This document shows, piece after piece, positions 1-5,621 of a stretch of 6,626 bases of DNA. Every line of letters starts with the position of its first letter. Positions within the stretch are counted from its first letter, which is position 1. Position numbers and translations under genes: made by a program. Below the pieces are notes generated by a model. The model made no database searches. It worked only from the letters and a program-made list of their open reading frames with translations, and was not told where the DNA came from. Origin of the DNA: Solirubrobacterales bacterium (GTDB lineage: Bacteria > Actinomycetota > Thermoleophilia > Solirubrobacterales > 70-9); the NCBI GenBank assembly GCA_030152505.1, contig JASLJO010000092.1, forward strand, positions 1 to 6,626. The letters are read 5' to 3'.

Positions 1-386
1 CCGCGGGGATCAAGCAGCTCGCCCAACTCGGCCGGGAGGAGCTCTCGGCGGCCGCCAAAGAGCACCAGGCGCCACTGGAGGTCGTCCACGAGGTCGCGGG
101 CCAGGGGCGTCTGCCGGTGCCGTTGTTCTGCGCCGGTGGCATTGCCACCCCCGCCGACGCGGCGCTGATGATGCAGCTCGGCGCCGAAGGCAACTTCGTC
201 GGTTCGGGGATCTTCAAGAGCGCCGATCCCGGGCGTCGTGCCCGCGCGATCGTCGAGGCGACCACGCATTTCGACGATCCGGAGCGGGTCGCCGCGGCGT
301 CGATCGGCCTCGGTGAGGCGATGCCCGGGTTGGAGATCTCCGAGCTGATCGCCACCGATGCGCTCTTGCAGGACCGTGGTGCCTGA
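1..386 (+). CDS. pdxS: PLP synthase subunit PdxS, 3' end (partial)
   Basis: The last 127 codons of pdxS are present; the reading frame is open from base 3 and the start lies before the window. PdxS is the (beta/alpha)8-barrel synthase subunit that builds pyridoxal 5'-phosphate from ribose 5-phosphate, glyceraldehyde 3-phosphate and ammonia delivered by PdxT. The fragment carries the highly conserved stretch AGGIATPADAALMMQLGAE followed by FVGSGIFKS, which forms the phosphate-binding part of the barrel. The catalytic lysines known in the family lie upstream and cannot be seen. The segment before AGG reads VPLFC, where the commonest family form as recalled is VVNFA. The C-terminal tail ends in QDRGA. 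The stop overlaps the proposed start of pdxT, so the two subunits are likely made in a coupled way. Identification is secure. Confidence 0.97.
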   Translation, partial: AGIKQLAQLGREELSAAAKEHQAPLEVVHEVAGQGRLPVPLFCAGGIATPADAALMMQLGAEGNFVGSGIFKSADPGRRARAIVEATTHFDDPERVAAASIGLGEAMPGLEISELIATDALLQDRGA

Positions 387-975
387 GCGTCCGCTGCGTG
401 TCGGCGTGCTGGCGATCCAGGGCGGGTTCGAAGCGCATCTGGAGATGTTCCGCGGTCTGGGGGCTGAGGTGCAGGAGGTGCGGGCGCCGGCGGATCTCGA
501 GGGTCTCGACGGGCTGGTGATCCCAGGGGGAGAGAGCACGACGATCGTCAAGGGGATCGAGTCCGCCGGGCTGGAGGAGGCGATCCGGGCTCATTATGAG
601 ATGGGCAGGCCGGTGTTCGGTACCTGCGCCGGGATGATCGTCTGCGATGAGAATCACCTCGGCCTGCTCGATGCGTGTGCGCGGCGCAACGCCTTCGGCG
701 GCCAGTTGCACAGCTTCGAGACCGACCTGGCGGTCGAGGGGATCGGGCCCGATCCCCTGCGGGCCGTCTTCATCCGCGCGCCCTGGATGGAGAGCTACGG
801 TGCGGGCGTTGAGGTGCTGGCCTCCTACGGCGGGCATCCGGTGGCGGTGCGGGAGGGTGGCGTCCTCGCCTGCGCATTCCACCCGGAGCTGACCGACGAC
901 TCGCGGCTGCACGCGCTGTTCATGGCAATGACGACGAAGGTGCGCGATGGCGAGACGGAGGGGGTGGGGACTTGA
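379..975 (+). CDS. pdxT: PLP synthase glutaminase subunit PdxT
   Basis: This is the class I glutamine amidotransferase partner of PdxS. It hydrolyses glutamine and channels ammonia to the synthase. From the GTG at 379 the protein has 198 residues, usual for the family. Visible motifs are VGVLAIQGGFEAH (8-20), PGGEST (49-54), the nucleophile elbow GTCAGM with Cys83, RNAFGGQ (103-109), FIRAP (131-135) and FHPEL with His168 and Glu170, which complete the catalytic triad. In the usual RNAFGRQ motif an Arg is replaced here by Gly108. An AGGA at 370-373 sits five bases before GTG 379. GTG 376 and ATG 358 are in frame but fit the site or the family N-terminus less well. The gene overlaps the pdxS stop by 8 bases and its TGA overlaps the TTG of the next gene. 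Function is certain; the exact start is not. Confidence 0.95.
   Translation: MPERPLRVGVLAIQGGFEAHLEMFRGLGAEVQEVRAPADLEGLDGLVIPGGESTTIVKGIESAGLEEAIRAHYEMGRPVFGTCAGMIVCDENHLGLLDACARRNAFGGQLHSFETDLAVEGIGPDPLRAVFIRAPWMESYGAGVEVLASYGGHPVAVREGGVLACAFHPELTDDSRLHALFMAMTTKVRDGETEGVGT
957..961 (+). promoter_or_regulatory. Shine-Dalgarno site for the TTG start of the M29 peptidase
   Basis: GGAGG, continuing as GGAGGGGG to 964, lies ten bases before the TTG at 972. It supports the unusual TTG start, which gives the N-terminus MRDPRVAGLAKILV expected of M29 peptidases. It lies inside the last codons of pdxT, which fits coupled translation. Confidence 0.6.
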
Positions 976-2075
976 GAGATCCGAGGGTGGCGGGACTGGC
1001 GAAGATCCTGGTCGGCTACTCGACCGAGGTGAAGGAGGGCGAGGTCGTCGCGGTAGACGGCGAGAGCGCCGCGGCGCCACTGCTGTTGGCGATCTACGAG
1101 GAGGTGCTCGAGGCCGGTGGCCACCCGATCATGAACGTCTCCTTGGAGGGCCAGGGAGCGATCTACTACAAGCATGCCTCCGACGCCCAGCTCGACTGGA
1201 TATCGCCCACCTCCGAATGGCTGCTCGACAACGTCGACGTGCGCATCGCGGTCGGCGCCAGCACCAACACCCGCGAGCTCTCCGGCGTGCCACCGCAGCG
1301 CCAGACCCGTCGCCAGCAGGCCACCGGCGGGCTGCTCGGCCGGGCGATGGAGCGCAGCGCCAAGGGTGAATTCCGCTGGGTCTACACGCTCTTCCCGACC
1401 AACGCCTACGCCTCGGAGGCGGAGATGAGCTTGGCCGAATACGAGGACTTCTACTACGGGGCCTGCCTGGCCGACGACGAGGACCCGCTGACCGCCTGGC
1501 GGCGAGCCTCGGCCGAGACCGAGCGCCTGGCGGAGTGGATTCAGGGGCACGAGGAGGTGCGCGTCACCGCACCTGGGACCGACATCAAGCTGGGCATCGC
1601 CGGACGCACCTTCATCCCCTGCGACGGGCATCACAACATGCCCGACGGCGAGTTCTTCACCGGCCCGATCGAGGACTCGGTCGAGGGAGAGGTCAGCTTC
1701 CACCTGCCGGCGACGATCGGCGGACGCGAGGTCGCCGGGGTGCATCTGCGCTTCGAGGCGGGCAGGGTCGTCGACGCAAGCGCCGAGCGCGGCGAGGAGT
1801 TCCTCATGCAGCTGCTCGACACCGACGAGGGTGCCCGCTGCCTCGGGGAGCTCGGCATCGGCACCAACTACGCGATCGACCGTGGGACGCGCGAGGTGCT
1901 GCTCGACGAGAAGCTCGGCGGCACCGTCCACATGGCGGTCGGCAGGAGCTACCCCGAGTCCGGCGGCGTCAACGAGTCCGCCGTGCACACCGACCTGGTC
2001 TGCGACCTGCGCCTCGGCGGCAAGCTCGAAGTCGACGGCAGGGTGATGCAGGAAGACGGCAAGTTCGTCGTCTGA
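972..2075 (+). CDS. M29-family metallo-aminopeptidase
   Basis: This is a 367-residue, probably cytosolic metal-dependent aminopeptidase of the M29 (AmpS/AmpT/PepS thermophilic) family, which removes N-terminal residues from peptides. There is no signal peptide. The N-terminal part has AKILVGYSTEV (10-20) and NTRELSG (99-105); the C-terminal catalytic part has NMPDGEFFTGP (222-232), LGELGIGTN (291-299), GGTVHMAVGRSYP (316-328) and AVHTDL (337-342). By alignment with the family pattern from memory, the metal ligands are Glu227, Glu293, His320, His339 and Asp341, with Tyr327 as the conserved tyrosine; all are present. The 66-residue spacing of the two Glu ligands matches the family. The TTG start overlaps the pdxT stop as TTGA. 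Its physiological substrate is unknown, and no family knowledge ties it to vitamin B6. Confidence 0.93.
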   Translation: MRDPRVAGLAKILVGYSTEVKEGEVVAVDGESAAAPLLLAIYEEVLEAGGHPIMNVSLEGQGAIYYKHASDAQLDWISPTSEWLLDNVDVRIAVGASTNTRELSGVPPQRQTRRQQATGGLLGRAMERSAKGEFRWVYTLFPTNAYASEAEMSLAEYEDFYYGACLADDEDPLTAWRRASAETERLAEWIQGHEEVRVTAPGTDIKLGIAGRTFIPCDGHHNMPDGEFFTGPIEDSVEGEVSFHLPATIGGREVAGVHLRFEAGRVVDASAERGEEFLMQLLDTDEGARCLGELGIGTNYAIDRGTREVLLDEKLGGTVHMAVGRSYPESGGVNESAVHTDLVCDLRLGGKLEVDGRVMQEDGKFVV

Positions 2076-2078
2076 GCG

Positions 2079-2525
2079 CTACTGATTGGGGAGCGGCGAG
2101 CCGGCCAGGAGGAAGAACCAGCCGACGAAGACCAGTACGGCGAGCAGCACCGAGCCCATCATCACCGCCTCGACCACCGTGGTCGAGCTTGCGCCGCCGC
2201 CGGTGTCGCGCATGCTCTTCAGCCAGTTGGGTCGCATCGGCGTCAGCCGGTTGGTGCCGGTGACGTGCACGTAGAGGGCGTTGAGCCTGCCGATCAACCA
2301 GGCGTCGAACACGATCGTCACCACGATCCCGCCGGCGACGACCGCGTAGGGCCCCTCCGCCGGAAACTGCGTGTCGGCGACCTTCGAGCCGATCCAGATC
2401 CAACCCACCGGGATCGTCGTCCACAGGGACAGCGCGGCGAGCAGCATGAGAACGAAGATCGCGCTGGCCGCCATGCCCCGGATCGGACTGAAGCTGTGCT
2501 CGTGGGTGGCCGCCTGAGGATTCAT
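2079..2525 (-). CDS. Small membrane protein of unknown function, three predicted helices
   Basis: I do not recognise this 148-residue protein. It has a short hydrophilic N-terminus with two histidines (MNPQAATHEHSF) and three hydrophobic segments at about residues 20-46, 59-80 and 118-141. Between helices 2 and 3 is a polar loop of about 37 residues (LNALYVHVTGTNRLTPMRPN and on) containing several Arg/Lys. By the positive-inside rule this loop is probably cytoplasmic, which would put the N-terminus outside, but that is an inference. The long hydrophobic segments are what favour this frame over the overlapping plus-strand frames, which are compositionally biased Arg/Pro/Ala/Thr-rich strings. 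It is a single minus-strand gene between two plus-strand blocks: its stop is 3 bases from the peptidase stop and its ATG is 26 bases from yebC. No clear ribosome site was found. Confidence 0.72.
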   Translation of the reverse strand: MNPQAATHEHSFSPIRGMAASAIFVLMLLAALSLWTTIPVGWIWIGSKVADTQFPAEGPYAVVAGGIVVTIVFDAWLIGRLNALYVHVTGTNRLTPMRPNWLKSMRDTGGGASSTTVVEAVMMGSVLLAVLVFVGWFFLLAGSPLPNQ

Positions 2526-2537
2526 CGTTCCAATTCA

Positions 2538-2543
2538 TAGAAT
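2538..2543 (+). promoter_or_regulatory. Possible -10 element for yebC
   Basis: TAGAAT matches TATAAT at five of six positions and the TANNNT actinobacterial -10 pattern. It ends eight bases before the yebC ATG in a divergent gap of only 26 bases. If used, transcription would start at or just before the ATG, giving a leaderless or almost leaderless message. That fits the lack of any Shine-Dalgarno sequence. No convincing -35 is visible; CTGAGG at 2514-2519 is only a weak match. Confidence 0.35.
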
Positions 2544-2551
2544 GGCAAACG

Positions 2552-3301
2552 ATGTCCGGGCATTCGAAATGGTCTTCGATCAAACACAAAAAGGGCGCCG
2601 CGGACGCCAAGCGCGGCAAGCTCTTCACCAAGCTGGCGCGGGCGATCGCCGTCGCCGCGCGTGACGGCGGTCCCGACCCCGAAGGCAATGCGCCGCTGGC
2701 GACGGCGATTCAGAAGGCCCGCGACGCGTCGATGCCCAAGGACAACATCCAGCGCGCGGTCGATCGGGGTTCCGGCGTCGGCAGCGATGCAGAGGCGATC
2801 GAGCGGGTCGTCTTCGAGGGTTACGGACCGGGTGGTGCGGCGGTCCTCGTCGAGGCGTTGACCGACAACCGCAATCGCACCAGCGCCGAAGTCCGCCATG
2901 CCTTCAGCAAGCGCGGGGGCAGCCTCGGTGAGCCCGGTTCCGTCGCCTGGATCTTCGAGAAACGCGGCGTGCTCGCGGTCGACGGTACGCGCTACGGCGA
3001 GGACGACCTGATCGCCGCGATCGACGCCGGGGCCGAGGACGTCAGCGAGGAGGGGGAGCTGCTGCGGGTGTTCTGCGAGCCGGCCAGCCTCGGTGCGGTG
3101 CGCGAGGCGCTGGAGAAAGGCGGGGTGGAGATCCAGTCGGCCGACGTGACGATGGAGCCGAAGAGCACCGTCGAGGTGAAGGGCAACGACGCGAAATCGT
3201 TGCTGGGCTTGATCGAAGACCTGGAAGAGGACGACGACGTCAACGAGGTCCACGCGAATTTCGACATTCCGGACGAGGTTCTCCAGCAACTCGCTGCCTG
3301 A
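2552..3301 (+). CDS. yebC: YebC/PmpR-family protein
   Basis: This 249-residue protein is a full-length member of the YebC/PmpR (TACO1) family. Members have been described as DNA-binding regulators and, more recently, as factors that help ribosomes through difficult peptide sequences; the sequence cannot decide between these roles. The N-terminus GHSKWSSIKHKK (3-14) and AKRGKLFTKL (19-28) are diagnostic, as are MPKDNIQRA (61-69), EGYGPGGAAVLVEALTDNRN (89-108) and EVRHAFSKRGG (113-123). The C-terminal half has the acidic stretch EDLEEDDDVNEVHANFD (222-238) typical of the family. The ATG gives the canonical N-terminus. Only 26 bases separate it from the divergent membrane-protein gene and there is no Shine-Dalgarno sequence. 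It precedes the ruv genes, as it does in many bacteria. Confidence 0.97.
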   Translation: MSGHSKWSSIKHKKGAADAKRGKLFTKLARAIAVAARDGGPDPEGNAPLATAIQKARDASMPKDNIQRAVDRGSGVGSDAEAIERVVFEGYGPGGAAVLVEALTDNRNRTSAEVRHAFSKRGGSLGEPGSVAWIFEKRGVLAVDGTRYGEDDLIAAIDAGAEDVSEEGELLRVFCEPASLGAVREALEKGGVEIQSADVTMEPKSTVEVKGNDAKSLLGLIEDLEEDDDVNEVHANFDIPDEVLQQLAA

Positions 3302-3394
3302 GGTCGCCTGACCAAGTCAGGGCGTGCACGCCGACGAGCGAATAGAGCGCTATTGCGAGGAGGTGGGTGCGGTCTGGCGCCGCGTCAGGCGACC
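3302..3394 (+). promoter_or_regulatory. Structured yebC-ruvC intergenic region with competing inverted repeats (candidate leader RNA)
   Basis: The 133-base gap starts with GGTCGCCTGAC (3302-3312), whose perfect reverse complement GTCAGGCGACC lies at 3384-3394. This gives an 11-bp stem closing a 71-base interior. The same CCTGAC (3307-3312) can instead pair with GTCAGG at 3316-3321 in a 6-bp hairpin with a CAA loop, so the two pairings exclude each other. Inside the long stem are a palindrome GGCGTGCACGCC (3321-3332), a hairpin AATAG-AGCG-CTATT (3341-3354) and a near-perfect Shine-Dalgarno AGGAGGTG (3358-3365). The region can be read in the ruvC frame from GTG 3324, but that frame uses codons unlike the neighbours (ATA, CGA, AGG, TCA, CTT), so I take it as non-coding. 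I recognise no known RNA family. It could also be a DNA-level operator or chance structure. Confidence 0.45.
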
Positions 3395-3434
3395 CCAGGG
3401 AAGGCATCCGGGGTTCCTCCCAGAATCACTTCTT

Positions 3435-3944
3435 ATGCAAGTCGTGATGGGGATCGACCCCGGCGCTGCCAACCTCGGTTTCGGCATTGTCCGAGTCGAG
3501 GGCAACCGCATGGTCGCGCTCGACGGGGGCGTGGTCGAGACCACCGCCGAGCTGCCGATGGAGCGCCGCCTGCAGCGGATCCACACCGAGCTGAGCGAGC
3601 TGCTCGCCTGGCACGAGCCGCGGGCGATGGCGGTCGAGGACGTCTTCTTCGGCAAGAACGTGATGACGGCAATGACCGTGGGTCGCGCCAGCGGCGTGGC
3701 GATGCTGGCCGCCGCGCAGGCCGGCGTCGAGTGCTTCACCTACACGCCGCAGGCAATCAAGATGGCCGTCTGCGGCAGCGGTGCGGCGGACAAGAAGCAG
3801 GTGCAGCGGATGGTCGGCACCCTGTTGGGCCTGCCTGAGCTGCCGACTCCGGACCACGCCGCGGATGCGCTTGCGGTGGCGATCTGCCACGGCGGTGGGG
3901 CCGGCCACCGCGAGGCGGCGGCACTGGCGGAGGGGGCGGCATGA
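3435..3944 (+). CDS. ruvC: Holliday junction endonuclease RuvC
   Basis: RuvC is the dimeric RNase H-fold nuclease that cuts Holliday junctions after RuvAB branch migration. From ATG 3435 the protein has 169 residues and begins MQVVMGIDPGAANLGFGIV, matching the length of the family N-terminus up to GIDPG. Catalytic residues seen are Asp8, Glu68 (MAVEDVFFGKN), His141 and Asp144 (PDHAADALAVAI). The His at the third position is the Thermus-type arrangement rather than the E. coli Asp. GTG 3324 would add a 37-residue tail of atypical codons, and ATG 3447 would cut off the first beta strand, so 3435 is preferred. No Shine-Dalgarno sequence precedes it. The stop overlaps the ruvA start as ATGA. Confidence 0.95.
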   Translation: MQVVMGIDPGAANLGFGIVRVEGNRMVALDGGVVETTAELPMERRLQRIHTELSELLAWHEPRAMAVEDVFFGKNVMTAMTVGRASGVAMLAAAQAGVECFTYTPQAIKMAVCGSGAADKKQVQRMVGTLLGLPELPTPDHAADALAVAICHGGGAGHREAAALAEGAA

Positions 3945-4537
3945 TCGCGGCTGTGCGCGGCGAGGTCATGGTGCGTCGCCCCGATCACGTCGTGATCGAT
4001 GCCGGCGGGGTCGGCTACCGGTTGACGGTCTCGGCCGAGACGTTGAAGGCGGTGCCGGCGACCGGCCGGGAGGCCTTCCTGCATGCCGAGTTGATTTCGC
4101 GCGAGGACTCGCTGGCGTTGTATGGCTTTGCCTCTGAGGAGGAGCGCGACCTCTTCGGCCAGCTCGTCTCGGTCAGCGGGGTCGGGCCGAAGGTGGCGAT
4201 CGCGGTGCTCTCCGGGGGCCCGGCGCGCGAGCTCCTGCGGGCGATCGCCGCCGGCGACGCGAAACGCTTCCAGGCGGCGCCGGGAATCGGCAAGCGCACC
4301 GCTGAGCGGATCATCGTCGAGCTGCGCGAGAAGGTAACCGGGGTGCTGGAGGAAGAGGTCGCGCTGGCCGCCGCCGAGAATGGCGACCCGCGCTCGCTCG
4401 CCCGCGACGGCCTGGTCAACCTCGGCTACGCGCCGCTGGAAGCCGAGCAGTTGCTCGACGGGGTCGATGGGGCCGACGCCGAGGAGCTATTGGCCCTGGC
4501 CCTGCGCAAGGCCGGCGGGGGGAGGCGGGCGGCGTGA
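3941..4537 (+). CDS. ruvA: Holliday junction branch migration protein RuvA
   Basis: RuvA is the tetrameric junction-binding subunit that holds the Holliday junction open and loads the RuvB motors. The 198-residue protein shows all three domains: an OB-fold N-terminal domain (about 1-62) with the acidic-pin residues Glu55 and Asp56, the same numbers as in E. coli; two helix-hairpin-helix motifs at VSVSGVGPKVAIAVL (76-90) and APGIGKRTAERI (113-124); and a C-terminal RuvB-binding domain (about 149-198, DGLVNLGYAPLEAEQLL) after a short flexible acidic linker. GGAGG at 3929-3933 lies seven bases before the ATG. The gene overlaps ruvC by 4 bases and ruvB by 4 bases, so the three proteins are probably made together. 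Confidence 0.97.
   Translation: MIAAVRGEVMVRRPDHVVIDAGGVGYRLTVSAETLKAVPATGREAFLHAELISREDSLALYGFASEEERDLFGQLVSVSGVGPKVAIAVLSGGPARELLRAIAAGDAKRFQAAPGIGKRTAERIIVELREKVTGVLEEEVALAAAENGDPRSLARDGLVNLGYAPLEAEQLLDGVDGADAEELLALALRKAGGGRRAA
4521..4525 (+). promoter_or_regulatory. Shine-Dalgarno site for the GTG start of ruvB
   Basis: GGAGG lies eight bases before GTG 4534 and inside the end of ruvA. It supports the GTG start, which overlaps the ruvA stop as GTGA. Confidence 0.6.
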
Positions 4538-5595
4538 GCGACAAGAGGATCAGGACGCCCGGGATCGATGAGGAGGAGGCCGAGGTCCGGATCCACGACG
4601 CGCGGGCCGACGCGCCCGACGAAGACCTGGATCGCTCGCTTCGACCTCCGACGCTGACCGACTTCGTCAACCAGGAGCAGGTCACCGAGCAGCTCGGCAT
4701 TTTCATCGAGGCGGCGCGGCGACGAGGAGAGCCGCTCGACCACGTCCTTCTCGCCGGGCCACCGGGCCTGGGCAAGACCTCGCTCGCCCACATCATCGCG
4801 GCCGAGATGGAGGTGCCTCTGGTGCAGACGGCCGGCCCCGCTCTGGAGCGCAAGGCTGACGTCGCCTCGTTCCTCACCGCGCTAGAGCCCGGCAGCGTCT
4901 TCTTCGTCGATGAGATCCACCGGCTCGGAAGGGCCGTGGAGGAGACGCTCTACCCGGCGATGGAGGACGGCGAGCTGCCTGTCGTGCTCGGCCAAGGCGC
5001 CGGCGCGCGGACCGTCACCCTGCCGCTGCCGCCGTTCACCCTGGTGGGGGCGACGACGCGTGCGGGGCTGCTGACGACGCCGCTGCGCGACCGCTTCGGG
5101 GTCTGTCATCGGCTCGAGCACTACATCCCCGAGCACCTGGCGCAGATCGTCGAGCGCTCGGCGGGCATCCTCGGGGTCGAGATCGACGCGGAGGGCGCGC
5201 ACACGATTGCCTCCCGCTCGCGCGGCACGCCGCGGGTGGCCAATCGGCTGCTCAAGCGGGTGCGCGACTTCACCCAGGTGAAGGGCAGCGGCCGTGTCGA
5301 CGCGGAGATCGCCGCCGCCGGGCTGGAGTTGCTGGAGGTCGACGCCGGCGGCCTGGACCGCAGCGACCGCAACCTCCTGGGCGTCGTCGCCGACAAGTTC
5401 GCCGGCGGTCCGGTCGGCCTCTCGACCCTGGCCGTCGCAATCGGCGAGGAGCAGGACACGATCGAGGACGTGTTCGAGCCGTACCTGCTCCAACAGGGCC
5501 TGCTGAAGCGCACTCCGCGGGGCCGCGTATTAACCGAGCGGGCCTACGAGCACCTCGGCTTACCGGTGCCCGAGGGAGCGCACAGCCTGTTCTGA
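4534..5595 (+). CDS. ruvB: Holliday junction branch migration ATPase RuvB
   Basis: RuvB is the hexameric AAA+ motor that pumps DNA through the RuvA-bound junction. The 353-residue protein has Walker A GPPGLGKT (75-82), Walker B FFVDEIHR (123-130), sensor 1 GATTRAG (172-178), the arginine-finger segment LRDRFG (184-189), sensor 2 GTPRVANRLLKRVRDF (231-246) and a C-terminal winged-helix region with GGPVGLSTLAVAIGEEQDTI (291-310) and EPYLLQQGLLKRTPRGR (315-331). An acidic N-terminal extension of about 40 residues precedes the usual TLTDF start of the AAA+ domain; its role is unknown. All catalytic motifs are intact. It sits in the ruvC-ruvA-ruvB order with 4-base overlap to ruvA. Confidence 0.98.
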   Translation: MSDKRIRTPGIDEEEAEVRIHDARADAPDEDLDRSLRPPTLTDFVNQEQVTEQLGIFIEAARRRGEPLDHVLLAGPPGLGKTSLAHIIAAEMEVPLVQTAGPALERKADVASFLTALEPGSVFFVDEIHRLGRAVEETLYPAMEDGELPVVLGQGAGARTVTLPLPPFTLVGATTRAGLLTTPLRDRFGVCHRLEHYIPEHLAQIVERSAGILGVEIDAEGAHTIASRSRGTPRVANRLLKRVRDFTQVKGSGRVDAEIAAAGLELLEVDAGGLDRSDRNLLGVVADKFAGGPVGLSTLAVAIGEEQDTIEDVFEPYLLQQGLLKRTPRGRVLTERAYEHLGLPVPEGAHSLF

Positions 5596-5607
5596 GCGGA
5601 CTCTCAG

Positions 5608-5613
5608 TAACCT
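5608..5613 (+). promoter_or_regulatory. Possible -10 element for the zinc-ribbon/PAS gene
   Basis: TAACCT fits TANNNT and ends eight bases before ATG 5622, the same spacing as the candidate element before yebC. No clear -35 is seen. A GGGG run directly against the ATG is too close to be a good ribosome site. The evidence is weak because TANNNT is a short pattern. Confidence 0.22.
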
Positions 5614-5621
5614 GATCGGGG

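Noticed and set aside
358..378. PdxT starting at ATG 358.
   Set aside because: It would add seven residues not seen in the family and has no ribosome site; GTG 379 has AGGA five bases upstream.
214..1080. A 288-codon minus-strand frame opposite pdxS and pdxT.
   Set aside because: Its product is a low-complexity Arg/Pro/His-rich string, typical of a shadow frame, opposite two well-identified genes.
825..1988. A 387-codon open frame on the minus strand opposite pdxT and the M29 gene.
   Set aside because: The plus strand carries clear PdxT and M29 motifs. Long antisense frames are expected opposite G+C-rich genes, and this one shows no recognisable domain.
1535..2263. A 242-codon plus-strand frame crossing the M29 stop and the membrane gene.
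   Set aside because: The product is Arg-rich and shifted relative to the M29 frame. It also overlaps the membrane gene, whose hydrophobic helices look real.
2522..3289. A 255-codon minus-strand frame opposite yebC.
   Set aside because: YebC on the plus strand is full length and diagnostic; the antisense product has no recognisable motif.
3307..3321. The 6-bp hairpin after the yebC stop as an intrinsic terminator.
   Set aside because: No T-run follows; the next bases are GCGTGCACG. It is better read as half of a competing pairing.
3324..3434. RuvC starting at GTG 3324 with a 37-residue N-terminal extension.
   Set aside because: The extension has codons unlike the neighbours and no family match. 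It overlaps the inverted-repeat structure, and ATG 3435 gives the standard RuvC N-terminus.
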